Position numbers and translations under genes: made by a program. A stretch of DNA of 64,000 nt from JBBATK01 sp044224515. GTDB taxonomy: Bacteria; Bacteroidota; Ignavibacteria; Kapaibacteriales; NICIL-2. The stretch lies in assembly GCA_044224515.1 (NCBI GenBank), contig JBGAKH010000001.1, positions 310,001 through 374,000 on the forward strand. Direction: 5' to 3'. How positions within the stretch are numbered: the stretch's first letter is position 1; each line of letters starts with the position of its first letter. A model generated the notes under the pieces. The model searched no databases, had not been told where the DNA came from, and saw nothing but the letters and a program-made list of their open reading frames with translations. Below, one piece after another: positions 44,095 through 54,508 of this stretch.

Positions 44095-46725
44095 CTAAGC
44101 AGCTGCATCTCGCGATCGTTGACGTCGCATCAGTTTCTCTGCTTCAACTGCTAAGAATACGACACTACTTGCCGCGCAAGCAAGTCCGAGTTCAAGGAGA
44201 CTCAGTGCTTCAGTGTGGAAGATGTTTTGAAAGAAGGGCACATAGATGGTCAGCAGCTGTAGTGCTACGGTACTGACAATGGCTACAATGAGAAGAGGAT
44301 TGTTACCAATTCTCGACTTCCAGAACGGCTCATCAGAGCGGATAGCCAAGACGTGACCCATTTGACTAAAACAAAGCACCGTGAACACCATGGTTTGCCA
44401 GTGACTGTCATGCAGATAGAGCGCTGCGTATTGAGTGACTAATGGAACAATACCAAGCAGCACTCCTACCCACACAATATGCAATCCGAGTCCATGTGCG
44501 AATATGCTCTCCGACGGTGCACGTGGGGCACGTTGCATGGTATTGGCTGCGGCCGGCTCTGATGCGAGCGCTAAACCGGGCAGACCATCGGTTACAAGAT
44601 TTATCCAGAGAATGTGGACCGGAAGTAGTGGTATGGGTAAACCAAGAAAGGGTGCAAGGAAAATCGTCCAAATTTCCCCACTGTTTGATGTCATGATATA
44701 CTTAATGAACTTCCGAATGTTATCATAGACTCGTCTTCCCTCTTCAACAGCGTTCACAATGGTTGCAAAATTGTCATCTAACAAAATCATTGCGGCAGCT
44801 TCTTTGGAGACCTCGGTACCGTTGATTCCCATCGCAATTCCGATGTTAGCCATTTTTAGTGCAGGTGCATCGTTTACACCGTCTCCGGTCATGGCAACGA
44901 ACTCTCCCAGGTCCTGTAAGGCTCTCACAATGCGTAGTTTTTGCTCTGGCGCAACGCGCGCATAGACCCGCACCTCGTGCACACTTTTTAAGAGGTCGTC
45001 ATGCGACATTAGCTCAAGTTCGCGTCCGTTGATGACCCGAGAATGGGCATCATCAGCTATTCCCAACTCTTTTGCTATTGCCAGAGCGGTTAGAGGGTGA
45101 TCACCGGTAATCATGAGTGGCACTATGCTGGCGGCTTTGCAACGTTGTACTGCTTCAAACACTTCCGGCCGCGGCGGGTCGATCAAACCCACGCAGCCAA
45201 GATATTCAAGTGTAGATTCCACATCGTCGGTACCGATGTCCAACAGTTCATCGCTTCCAATACGTGTTGCACATGCGAGTACACGAAGTCCTTGTCCGGC
45301 TAAGTCCTGAAACTCCGCCAGCAGTGTTTGGCGCGTCGCTTCATCAATGAGCCCGGCACCTCGAAGGCTTGTACATCGCTCGAGCAACAATTCCGGTGCT
45401 CCTTTGCAGTAAACGAGCACATTACCAAACGGATCCCGATGCAGAGTCGACATTCGCTTTCGCTCGGAGTCAAAGGGTAGAGTACGAATTCTTGGGAACA
45501 TCCCACTTTCCTGTTCTCTGTCCAAGCCAAATTCAACCGCAGCTTTGTAGAGAGCCATCTCTGTCGACTCACCAAGGAGTGTACCATCAGATTGCAGAGC
45601 AACATCATTACTCAGACACAAAACGCGAACGAGGTCAGGATCCAACAGTTCACGAAATGAGAGATCACTCCAATCATCTCTGAGGTATCTCTTTGATGGT
45701 GTTGAGATGCCGCGCACACTCATCTGCTGTTTTGTTAGCGTTCCGGTTTTATCGGTACAGATATAGGTCACCGAACCTAATGTTTCGACCGCAGGGAGCC
45801 TGCGAACCAGACTTTGACGTCGTACCATGCGCTTGGCACTCATGGACAACGCAATGGTAACCACAGCAGGAAGAGCTTCGGGAATAGCAGCTACAGCAAG
45901 TGATATGGATGTCAACAGCATGACAAATGGATCCTCGCCCCGCAGTACACCGAAGCCAAACACAACGGCGCATATCACCATGACCGCTACAGCCAGCCAC
46001 TTGCCAAATCGTGCTAAGCGCTGTTGAAGTGGAGTTTTTTGATCATTCTCTTGTTGGAGCATCGCTGCGATGCGTCCCAGCTCAGTCTGCATCCCAATAG
46101 CCACGACCAGAGCTCTAGCGCTACCGTTGCTCATCGCTGTCCCTTTGAACAGCATATTGCTCCGATCACCAAGCGCAACTCCTTCTTCGGGAAGGCGCTC
46201 GTGGTTCTTGAAGACAGCCATCGATTCACCCGTTAGTGCGGCTTCCTCTACCCGAACGGACGAGGACTCAAGTACGCGCGCATCCGCCGGAATGATGTTT
46301 CCCGCTTCAAGAACAATCACATCTCCCACAACAAGCTCCGATGCAGCGATCTCCTGTACGTAGCCGTCTCGTAGTACACGTGCCGAATGCGCAGCCATTT
46401 TTTGCAGAGCCTCCATCGCGCGCTCGGCTTGGAACTCTTGTATGAAACCAACAGCTGCGTTGATGACGACGATGGAAATAATAACGATAGCGTCGATCTC
46501 GTCTCCCAGGAACCAAGAGATGCATGCCGCTAACAACAGAATGATGATCATAAAGTCAACAAACTGTTGCAGTAACACCCTCCACCAGGGAACCGAAGTT
46601 GATGTTCCCAGTTCATTGGGACCATGGACGCTTAAACGATGCCTCGCCTGTTCACTACCGAGACCACCGGGCTCGCTCTCACACAGACTAAACAGCTCTT
46701 CAATAGAATACTGATGAAATTGCAT
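44095..46725 (-). CDS. Cation-translocating P-type ATPase, Ca2+ (SERCA/PMR1) type
   Basis: The 876-residue pump has an N-terminal cation-ATPase domain, TGES actuator motif near 165, the phosphorylated Asp325 in DKTGTLT, the KGAPE nucleotide-binding loop, and TGDGVNDAPALK. Transport-site residues match Ca2+ pumps: IPEALP in M4, NSGE in M5 and NLVTDGLP in M6. Ten membrane spans are expected. It probably exports Ca2+ (or Mn2+) across the inner membrane. Family members in bacteria are often annotated PacL or YloB. It is read alone on the minus strand with long spacers on both sides. Confidence 0.95.
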   Translation of the reverse strand: MQFHQYSIEELFSLCESEPGGLGSEQARHRLSVHGPNELGTSTSVPWWRVLLQQFVDFMIIILLLAACISWFLGDEIDAIVIISIVVINAAVGFIQEFQAERAMEALQKMAAHSARVLRDGYVQEIAASELVVGDVIVLEAGNIIPADARVLESSSVRVEEAALTGESMAVFKNHERLPEEGVALGDRSNMLFKGTAMSNGSARALVVAIGMQTELGRIAAMLQQENDQKTPLQQRLARFGKWLAVAVMVICAVVFGFGVLRGEDPFVMLLTSISLAVAAIPEALPAVVTIALSMSAKRMVRRQSLVRRLPAVETLGSVTYICTDKTGTLTKQQMSVRGISTPSKRYLRDDWSDLSFRELLDPDLVRVLCLSNDVALQSDGTLLGESTEMALYKAAVEFGLDREQESGMFPRIRTLPFDSERKRMSTLHRDPFGNVLVYCKGAPELLLERCTSLRGAGLIDEATRQTLLAEFQDLAGQGLRVLACATRIGSDELLDIGTDDVESTLEYLGCVGLIDPPRPEVFEAVQRCKAASIVPLMITGDHPLTALAIAKELGIADDAHSRVINGRELELMSHDDLLKSVHEVRVYARVAPEQKLRIVRALQDLGEFVAMTGDGVNDAPALKMANIGIAMGINGTEVSKEAAAMILLDDNFATIVNAVEEGRRVYDNIRKFIKYIMTSNSGEIWTIFLAPFLGLPIPLLPVHILWINLVTDGLPGLALASEPAAANTMQRAPRAPSESIFAHGLGLHIVWVGVLLGIVPLVTQYAALYLHDSHWQTMVFTVLCFSQMGHVLAIRSDEPFWKSRIGNNPLLIVAIVSTVALQLLTIYVPFFQNIFHTEALSLLELGLACAASSVVFLAVEAEKLMRRQRSRDAAA

Positions 46726-47396
46726 TCAGGTTGTTATGGTAGATCGAATTCAAAGGATGGACTTCGGGTTAAGTCACCGTACACGTCAGTTCAGCACGTT
46801 GCACCTTCGGTGGACCTTTATTTGATGTGCTATAACCGCAAGTCCGAATCAGTGAAGCGAAAATGTTAAAAAGATCCGTTCCATCACCATGTGACTAAAA
46901 GATTGGCTTCGGCCTTGCGATAGCCAAGTAACGCGCGATTCACACTTTGGGCTGCGTTCAATAGGATGAAAGATGTGAGACCACATTGAACCTGTGAAGA
47001 GCTAATGGGCACCACTCACTTTTCAAGATCTGAATATGTACTTCAGGAGATGCAAAGCACTTGGTCTGTACACCGAAGTGCAAGACCGCGATGCTAGCTA
47101 GGTAGAAACGACATTAGATAGAACATCCGGTAGACTACTGCGTTCAAACGAGGATGTATCAAGTGAAACGCACTTCTTTTTACACTAGGCAAAATACTAG
47201 CAGATGTACAAGCTTCTGAGTGTCAACGTCGTAACCATTGTAGGTTGCACGGACGCCGCAAATGTGCTTTGAAGGGACTGAGCAATTCAGGGGATCGCTT
47301 TCCGGCCATGGACGCAGGTGCGATCGGTCTAAGAATTGGGGCAGGGATGACCAACGTGCTCTGCCATATTAAAGCGGGTCTCGCATCGTACAAGTC
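46726..47396. other. 671-base gene-free spacer
   Basis: This is the longest non-coding stretch in the window, between the Ca2+ ATPase and DUF4175 genes (both minus). Open frames are short and have no family features. Small stems can be drawn (for example GCACTT with AAGTGC around 47063-47085), but none resembles tmRNA, RNase P, SRP or 6S RNA to my eye. Confidence 0.5.
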
Positions 47397-50300
47397 TTAC
47401 TTAGAGGAACCTTCGTGCTGCAGTTTTTCGAAGTACTGTCGAATGAGTTGCTCATAATCTTTCGAATACCCCTGCTGCATCGATTTGAGGAGATCTTGCA
47501 CCGCTTGTTTACTGCGCAAATCCTCAAGACGAAGTTCAGCCGGACTCTTCCGTACTACATCTTCTCCGCTCCGCGATTCGCGAGTCTTCTCATAGTCGCG
47601 TTCATTCATTGAGCGAGACGCATCCAACAGACGAGATAGAATACGATCTTGGCGCCGTCGGGTATCTTCACTCACATTTCCCGACTGCATGTCACTCAGC
47701 ACTTCCTTCATCTCTTCGGCGATCTTTTCCAGATTACCCATCGCTTGCTTCGAACCGCTGGCTTCTTTTTGTTCCTTCGCGAGCTCTTGAATACTCTTTT
47801 GCACTTTACCCTGCTGAGCCGCCAATCGTCCCATTTCGCCTTGTTGTTCGCTACTTATGCTTTGTCCGCCCTGCCCCAGTTGTTGCATACCTTGATTGAC
47901 GCCTTGCTGCATATTCGCAGCTTGTTGCAAACGTTGCATGAACGATCCACTGCTGCCCGGTTTGCTACCACCGGGATTGGAAGGATCGCCTTCGCCTTCA
48001 CCTTCATTGCCTTCTCCGCCCGGGCTACCGCCACCCATTTTTTGAAGAGCACCGGACATCTGTTGCATAGCTTGATTCATTGATGACATCGCGCCACGTT
48101 GTTGCTGAGCGGCCATGGGAGCATTGCGATTCTCCATACTCTCCTGAGCGCTTTGCATTTGACGAAGAGCGTCGCCCATTTCTTTACCCATTTCCGGACT
48201 TACAGCTGTTGACTTCTGACCGAGTTGATTCATCTTGTTGGCAAGATTCATCATCTGCTCTCGAACCTTTTGTTGCTGTCGGGCATTCTCGCTCATCCGT
48301 GCAGAATTCATGTCCATCTGCTCAGCATCTTTCATGAGCTGCTCCTCAGCCTTGCTTAGCGACATCATGTCATTCATTGCGGACTGCATCTGACGCTGTG
48401 TCTCACGCTGCAGGTTCTTTTTCATTTCCTGCTTCATCTTCTTCATACCCTGCGAGAAATTCTTAAGATTCTGTTCAGCATTGCGCATGTTCTGCGACGC
48501 CTTCTGCATCTCACCTTGCTCAAGCTGTTCCTCGCTCTGCTGCATTTGCTTCTGTGTCATCTCGGCATTGAGCTCGTCCATGGCCTTCTTCATTTGATCC
48601 ATGACATTCTGCTGCTTCTCCAAGCCGGCTTCTTTGGCCATCTTCTCAAGGTCTCTTATTTCTTGGGTAAGACGTTTCATATCCTCCTGCAGGGCATCTT
48701 GTTTCTTTGCCAACTGTTCTCTCGCGTCCTTATCATTCGGATTTGTATTCTCAGCTTGTTTCTGTAGTTGCTCTTGCTGCTTCTGTAATTCTTCTGCTCT
48801 CTTTGCCATTTCGTCGACCTTCTGCTCTGTCTGAATTCGCTTCAGCAGCTGCATAGTCCGCTCAATCTGCTTCTTGAAATCTTCTTCGTTGAACTTAAAG
48901 TTCTTCATTGCCTGCTGAAGTTGTTCCGGAGACATTTGCTGCATCGCCTTTTGCATCTGCTCCATGGCTTGACGCAACTCCTTAGAGTCGATACTCTTCA
49001 AGAGCTTCTGCATTTCCATGTACTTCTGCATCGTTTCAGGCGACAAGGCTTTGTTCTCCTGGAGCATCTGTGTCATGTCCTCAAGCTTATCCTGTACGTC
49101 CTTGATCTTCTGCTCCATTAGCTCTTGCTGTTTGAGCATGTCTTCCATCTTCTTTTTGTCTTTCCATTCTGCTTGCGGTTGTTTCTGCTTCATAAGCTCA
49201 CGTTGAAGTTGCTCCATGTCGCGAGCAACTTCATCAGCTTTCTTCATGACTTGTTCGAGCGCTTTGGCAGCTTCGTTCTGACTTTGCTTGGCTTGCTTAA
49301 ACACTTCATCGAGCGAGGGCAAGCGCACGCTTAGTATCGATGTCTTCGCACTTTTCGGACCGCTCACCACATCGTTGTCAAACACCTCTAAATAGAACTC
49401 GTAACGGTCTTCCGGGGATATGCCGAGAGTATTCAGGTCCCAGATGTACGGGACTTCCGCACTCGTGCCCGAGGCGGTCAAAGGAATAGACAGTGTGCGA
49501 AACTGTTTCTCCTCCGATGCATATCGAGACTCTACCAAACGGTATCGTAGTAGTAGTTTGGTAAAGCCGTAATCGTCCGTTATAGAGCTTCGAATTGTCA
49601 GAAGCCCTTCCTTCTTAAGCTGCACATCCATCTGAGGCTCGATAAGAGCGATGCTTGGCATTCCATCGTTAAGAGCACTTATTGAATAACGTATTGGATC
49701 CGCATTGGTGCGTCCTTCCGCATCGCGTAGCTCAATCCAATATTGTCCGCTCTGCTTTATCCTAAACTCTCCCTGTGCTTCACGGCCGCTAACGCTCATA
49801 GTGACCGACGCAGTGTCGGATGTAGCAGTAGCGCTCGCTTCTGTGTTCACGACACTATCGGCGTCAAGCTGTTTTGACCTAGAGACGACGATACGAGCCG
49901 ATACAATGTCTTTGTTTGCGTTTATCCTCAGAGTCACGCGCGATCCACGTAAACACGAGATATCTGCATGCTGTTCGCTGAGCGCAAGTGGAGCCAGTGC
50001 CGTGTATGACGGCTGTATCACACTACCTTCCAGACTTCGAATGAGAGGTCGATCTGTTACAACGATATGTCCAACTTCGCTTCGAACGAATTCCGTATAC
50101 CAAGGCACTTGGGCAAAAAACTCTACCGAACGTTTCAGTGAGCCTAATTCAAAGTGATAAACTCCTACCGAGTCTTCGCGCAGAGTATAAGCATCATAAT
50201 TCTGTTGTTGGTCTTCCTTTACCTGGAGTGTGAGACTCTGCGGAATGGTGCCTTGTACGCGCACCGTGATCGTCACTTTTTCACCGTGAAGCACCTGCTG

Positions 50301-50924
50301 AAACACAGGATCTATATGTAGGTTGAAGGGTGCGGGAGGTACGAATGATTGAGAATAGTGCAGCACACGATACGCAGCGGCACCCATTGGACTAAACGCG
50401 CAGAGAGCTCCGAATACGAAGACAGCACCGGTAAAGACTATGGCATTTCTTCTTAAAGTCGAGTAATCAATGATGCGACTGAAGTCTTTGCCGCGGGCAT
50501 GCGATTCCATCTCATTGAAGGTAGCGTGAGCGAGCTGTGATGAGACGCCACCCGGCAACTCAAGTTGAGTTATGAGTTGCATGGCGTTCAAGAGCATGTC
50601 TCGCAGATCATTATAGACGTTCCCGACACGCAATGCAATCTGTTCGACTCCCGGTTTTGCCTCTGACCACCATCGTTCCCATGCCACTAATCCCACAACG
50701 TAAGTAAACAGCCCCGCACTCATCAGCAGCCAGCTGAAGAAAAGGGCTGTGCGTGCCGTCGTACCTGCATGCGCGAATAGCTCGGCGAACGCAACAACGG
50801 CGAACACACTTATACTAAGTGCCAACCACAAGCACAGTGCGGCCCCTATACGAACGCGGTCTTCGCGAGACTTTGTTTGTCGCAAACGTTCGACAAGGTG
50901 TGTATGTGCTTGTTGGTAGCTCAT
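47397..50924 (-). CDS. DUF4175-type giant coiled-coil membrane protein
   Basis: The 1175-residue protein has three predicted membrane spans near the N-terminus (about 27-49, 58-81 and 158-185). A beta-rich periplasmic region follows (about 200-540), with Ig-like and cadherin-like character. From about 560 to 1060 it is an extreme low-complexity coiled coil dominated by Gln, Met, Lys and Glu (repeats such as MQKAMQQM and EMQKASQNMRNAEQNL), with a Gly/Ser-rich break near 985. This layout is that of the DUF4175 family, known only from genomes. The DUF4159 protein encoded about 3.6 kb away often accompanies it. A structural or signalling role in the envelope is an inference. Confidence 0.85.
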   Translation of the reverse strand: MSYQQAHTHLVERLRQTKSREDRVRIGAALCLWLALSISVFAVVAFAELFAHAGTTARTALFFSWLLMSAGLFTYVVGLVAWERWWSEAKPGVEQIALRVGNVYNDLRDMLLNAMQLITQLELPGGVSSQLAHATFNEMESHARGKDFSRIIDYSTLRRNAIVFTGAVFVFGALCAFSPMGAAAYRVLHYSQSFVPPAPFNLHIDPVFQQVLHGEKVTITVRVQGTIPQSLTLQVKEDQQQNYDAYTLREDSVGVYHFELGSLKRSVEFFAQVPWYTEFVRSEVGHIVVTDRPLIRSLEGSVIQPSYTALAPLALSEQHADISCLRGSRVTLRINANKDIVSARIVVSRSKQLDADSVVNTEASATATSDTASVTMSVSGREAQGEFRIKQSGQYWIELRDAEGRTNADPIRYSISALNDGMPSIALIEPQMDVQLKKEGLLTIRSSITDDYGFTKLLLRYRLVESRYASEEKQFRTLSIPLTASGTSAEVPYIWDLNTLGISPEDRYEFYLEVFDNDVVSGPKSAKTSILSVRLPSLDEVFKQAKQSQNEAAKALEQVMKKADEVARDMEQLQRELMKQKQPQAEWKDKKKMEDMLKQQELMEQKIKDVQDKLEDMTQMLQENKALSPETMQKYMEMQKLLKSIDSKELRQAMEQMQKAMQQMSPEQLQQAMKNFKFNEEDFKKQIERTMQLLKRIQTEQKVDEMAKRAEELQKQQEQLQKQAENTNPNDKDAREQLAKKQDALQEDMKRLTQEIRDLEKMAKEAGLEKQQNVMDQMKKAMDELNAEMTQKQMQQSEEQLEQGEMQKASQNMRNAEQNLKNFSQGMKKMKQEMKKNLQRETQRQMQSAMNDMMSLSKAEEQLMKDAEQMDMNSARMSENARQQQKVREQMMNLANKMNQLGQKSTAVSPEMGKEMGDALRQMQSAQESMENRNAPMAAQQQRGAMSSMNQAMQQMSGALQKMGGGSPGGEGNEGEGEGDPSNPGGSKPGSSGSFMQRLQQAANMQQGVNQGMQQLGQGGQSISSEQQGEMGRLAAQQGKVQKSIQELAKEQKEASGSKQAMGNLEKIAEEMKEVLSDMQSGNVSEDTRRRQDRILSRLLDASRSMNERDYEKTRESRSGEDVVRKSPAELRLEDLRSKQAVQDLLKSMQQGYSKDYEQLIRQYFEKLQHEGSSK

Positions 50925-51088
50925 TTTCTCACAAATATTGCAGGTTGTCCGACCGCTAAACGCAGAATCAACGTCGTTTGCCCAGACACGGGCTCAACGC
51001 TTCGTTTTCTGACGAACAGTTTACAAGTTACGTGTATTCAGACTTATTTCGAGGAAGTGCTCGACTTTTTAGTGCATTATTAACAGGC

Positions 51089-51120
51089 TTTGGTTATCAG
51101 ATGAAAAAGTGATAAATATG
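51089..51120 (+). promoter_or_regulatory. Candidate Bacteroidota-type promoter of the T9SS gene
   Basis: TTTG (51089-51092), a 20-base spacer and TAAATATG (51113-51120) match the -33/-7 consensus with one mismatch. It precedes the ATG at 51239 and lies in the divergent 314-base spacer (50925-51238), which otherwise shows nothing. Confidence 0.4.
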
Positions 51121-51238
51121 ATTGTCGCCAAAGCGGCTTCTCGGTACTTCAGGCACGTATCGTAAACCGGATACATCGAGACGTCGGTTCCTACTAGTCG
51201 AGGTGGACTTGAAAAAATCTGACCATCCAACCAAGCCA

Positions 51239-54200
51239 ATGATACCTCACTACCGCCTCGCTGTAGTCCTCCTTGTCGTACATGTTTTCTTTGGCTTTGC
51301 GCCAATGCACGCACAACGTTTCTCAGAAATGGCGACACCTTCTGGGTCATCCGAGATCATGAATGGACCCATCAATGCCGTATGCTTCGATCCAACCGAT
51401 ACTCTCAAAATATGGGCGGCAGCTGCCGGAGGTGGTGTGTGGCACACAACAAACGGCGGTATGGCGTGGAAGGCGATGGGTTTGGACACAACTGCCTTGA
51501 CAGCGACATCCACAATCGTTTTCATACCGGGCTCGCGCACCGGCCTCAAGGTTGGCCTTGGGGATATCGTGGATAGCCTAGGGGCTTGGACGGCGCAGTT
51601 CAGCTATTCAAAACGCTTGTTTGCACTGTCAACGCGTAATGACAGCACCTCAAGTTGGTCACAACTCACTACGAACGAATATGGTTACTTCATCCCGATA
51701 TCCGAGATTACATGGCAACTCTTGGCACCTACCTCATCTGCAGGATGGTGGATCGTGTGCACGAATCATGGATTCTACCGATCCAGAACTCTAGATAGCC
51801 TCGTAAGCCTGTCTTCCCTTACGCTGACTGTGCCTCCGGCTTATTGCGACGTGCAGCGTAAACCATCGAGCGATGCCTTCCTTTATGGCTATTTCGGCTC
51901 GTATATCTACACTTCGCAAGACTCCGGAAAGACGTGGACCAATTCCGCTGCAACCAAGCTCGTTGATTGTTCGAGAGCGAAAATTGCGTGCTCTGCCTCC
52001 AACAATTCGGTTGCGTATGTTATGAGTTCCGATCAAAAAGGAGCTTTCAATGGACTCTATCGCAGCACGAACAGCGGCGCCACATGGGTTCTTCAAGGAC
52101 TCTACCCGAATATTCTTGGCATCTATCCGGACGGCAAAGGTGCTGTAGGTTCAGCTAAGCGATTGATGAGCCTGGTCTGTTCCCCGTTGAATGAATCGGA
52201 GCTCTATGCTGCTTCTACGTATATCTGGAAGTCGACTGACAATGGGCGTAACTGGGTACGAGCTTCTTCCGATGTGCAGGGAGATAGTGCATTTGTATGG
52301 AAGGGTGTACGATCACTAGTGTTTCATCCAACGAAGCCCACGTGGCTCTACGCCTGTACCGACAACGGCATTTACAAGACGAGCGACGGCGGATCTCACT
52401 GGATGCGTGTCTCAACTTCGATCAACGCAATGGTCTTCGAATCACTGGCTACTCATCCTCTCAATGACAGCATCGTTTTTGCGGCCGGAGCACTCGGCAC
52501 CTACAGATTTGACCAGAAAGAGTGGAAGCGAATTCACGATAGCTCAGTGACTTCGGTGCAGTGTGACTCTCGGTTCCCCCATCGCGTTCGAATATGTACC
52601 AAAGACGGCTATCTCCTTGAGTCAAACGACGATGGAACGCACTTCGATACTTTTCGTAGCCCAAGCGGCGCGAAACGATTCGCCGACCCTCATCCCTACT
52701 ATGTTTCGCCACTGAGTTATTCAACACAGTTTGCAAACCTCACGTCCTTGTTTTACAGTTATGATGCCGGGAAAAGCTGGAGAGTCTTGCAACCTCCCGG
52801 CAAGGCTGCGATAAAAAATCTTGTGCCGGATGCCGTGGATTCATCCACCGTCTATGCCTTTTGTGCAGATGCTACCGTGTGGATGATGCAAGGAATTGGG
52901 ACCGATTGGCAGAAGTTCACCCTACCGCTTGCTCATCCGGCTACAGAATATGTATCCTTGGTATCGGTTCCGGGCAGTGATCGCACTCTGCGTCTATTGA
53001 CCAAAACAGGATACCTGGAAGCTAGTTTCTCATCGCGTTATTTTGGGACTGAGTATACGCTCTACCATGTGAACATCGGCGTGCCGCTTACCAAGAACAT
53101 CGTCGGAGGTTTCTGGAAAAGTGATCTCTGTTCGAAGGACTTTTTTGTGCGTACGGCAGAGGGACTGATCCAGTGTTATCCACGAGTCAACAGTTGGATC
53201 GACGCAATCAAGTTGTCTGACCTCCCCGCTACTGAAATACGCTCAGCGCAGGTGGCAGATACGGTGATGTATGTTGCCACAGCCGGACGAGGCCTTTGGC
53301 GCGGTTCAGCCTTCTCAGCCGAACCCAAACCGTCGTTCACCACAAACGTGCGAACGATCTGCCCTCTCGAGACTATTCATTTCACATCCACCAGTCGTCA
53401 TGCCAATAGTGTCAGGTGGAGATTCGAGGGCGGTGTACCCGAGAGCTCAGTTGCAAACGAAGTTGACGTCATCTTTAGTGGCTCAGGTTCGCACACAGTA
53501 CATCTCTATGCTTCCGGTTGCGCCACCGACATCGAGTCACTCGATTCTGTCAACGTACTCCCAAAACAGTTTCCGCGGCTGCGATTAAGCAATAGTGACC
53601 CATGTCTTGGGGACACCATTACGATTAGTGATATCTCTACGATGAGTTGTGAAAATCGCTCGTTGCGTGTTGGTGCTGCACAGATAGACTTCGGGACGCG
53701 GGATTCCGTGAACCTTGTATGCACACAAACAGGCACAATACCTGTAGTACTGACACGACGCAATGCTTGTTTCGCCGACAGTTCAGAATTGCGGTTCGAG
53801 GTGCACGACCTTCCTCGACACATCAGCATCATCGAAGATTCCTCCGGTGTCCTTCGCTGCTCAGATACAACCCTGATGGTCTATCAGTGGCTCTTTAACT
53901 CTAAGTCTATAGCTGGCGCTACCAAATTCAGCTTTAGACCATCGGAGTCCGGATCGTACAGTGTAAGCGTGCTCTCAACCTACCGCTGCGCATATACCAG
54001 TCCGGCCTTTCCTTACACCCAAACAAGTGTGGTTGTTGATGTCGATGCCGCTGATCTTTTCATCTCACCCCAGCCATGTCACGATAAACTTCAGCTGCGC
54101 TGGGATCTGAAGTCTGAGCTTGGTCCTGTCGAAGCACTGCGAATTTTCGACTCTCGAGGAAGATGTGTTTTATCGCAACACCTATCGGAGCAAAGCTCCG

Positions 54201-54298
54201 GTCTGACGCTTGACCTGCGTGATCTTCCGGCAGCACCCTACATTCTGGAACTGTATGGCAGCGCGACGCGACGTCGGGTGCACTTCGTGAAGCTCTAA
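51239..54298 (+). CDS. T9SS-exported beta-propeller-like protein with PKD-like domain
   Basis: From the ATG at 51239 the protein has 1019 residues. A signal peptide (LAVVLLVVHVFFGFAPMHAQ) is followed by BNR/sortilin-type propeller repeats: GGGVWHTTNGGMAWKAMG, YTSQDSGKTW, GLYRSTNSGATW, IWKSTDNGRNW, GIYKTSDGGSHW and FYSYDAGKSW. A PKD-like segment (about 715-800) and an Ig-like region with paired cysteines come next. The last 85 residues are a T9SS sorting domain (ISPQPCHDKLQLRW ... LPAAPYILEL). The frame extends upstream to 51122 (TTG) but without a signal-peptide start. It is a longer relative of the protein at 29356-32127. The target is unknown. Confidence 0.83.
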   Translation: MIPHYRLAVVLLVVHVFFGFAPMHAQRFSEMATPSGSSEIMNGPINAVCFDPTDTLKIWAAAAGGGVWHTTNGGMAWKAMGLDTTALTATSTIVFIPGSRTGLKVGLGDIVDSLGAWTAQFSYSKRLFALSTRNDSTSSWSQLTTNEYGYFIPISEITWQLLAPTSSAGWWIVCTNHGFYRSRTLDSLVSLSSLTLTVPPAYCDVQRKPSSDAFLYGYFGSYIYTSQDSGKTWTNSAATKLVDCSRAKIACSASNNSVAYVMSSDQKGAFNGLYRSTNSGATWVLQGLYPNILGIYPDGKGAVGSAKRLMSLVCSPLNESELYAASTYIWKSTDNGRNWVRASSDVQGDSAFVWKGVRSLVFHPTKPTWLYACTDNGIYKTSDGGSHWMRVSTSINAMVFESLATHPLNDSIVFAAGALGTYRFDQKEWKRIHDSSVTSVQCDSRFPHRVRICTKDGYLLESNDDGTHFDTFRSPSGAKRFADPHPYYVSPLSYSTQFANLTSLFYSYDAGKSWRVLQPPGKAAIKNLVPDAVDSSTVYAFCADATVWMMQGIGTDWQKFTLPLAHPATEYVSLVSVPGSDRTLRLLTKTGYLEASFSSRYFGTEYTLYHVNIGVPLTKNIVGGFWKSDLCSKDFFVRTAEGLIQCYPRVNSWIDAIKLSDLPATEIRSAQVADTVMYVATAGRGLWRGSAFSAEPKPSFTTNVRTICPLETIHFTSTSRHANSVRWRFEGGVPESSVANEVDVIFSGSGSHTVHLYASGCATDIESLDSVNVLPKQFPRLRLSNSDPCLGDTITISDISTMSCENRSLRVGAAQIDFGTRDSVNLVCTQTGTIPVVLTRRNACFADSSELRFEVHDLPRHISIIEDSSGVLRCSDTTLMVYQWLFNSKSIAGATKFSFRPSESGSYSVSVLSTYRCAYTSPAFPYTQTSVVVDVDAADLFISPQPCHDKLQLRWDLKSELGPVEALRIFDSRGRCVLSQHLSEQSSGLTLDLRDLPAAPYILELYGSATRRRVHFVKL

Positions 54299-54508
54299 CA
54301 GCAATGACAATGTCGAGATAAACGGGTTTTCATGCAGTATGGAGGGACAGCCGAAGGCTGGACCATAGCTAACGATCCGACTAGGTGACCATTTTGAGAA
54401 GCAGGTAGCTCTTGAATCACGATAGTAAAGACTGTCTGTCGTCAAGATGCTCGCAATTGAATTGCTCCGCGAGGAAGTGAGCGAATTGTCTGCCGTACGA
54501 CAATCAGC

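Noticed and set aside
47649..48083. 144-codon and neighbouring plus-strand frames opposite the DUF4175 gene
   Set aside because: They are the low-complexity complement of the Gln/Met/Lys coiled coil and have no independent support.
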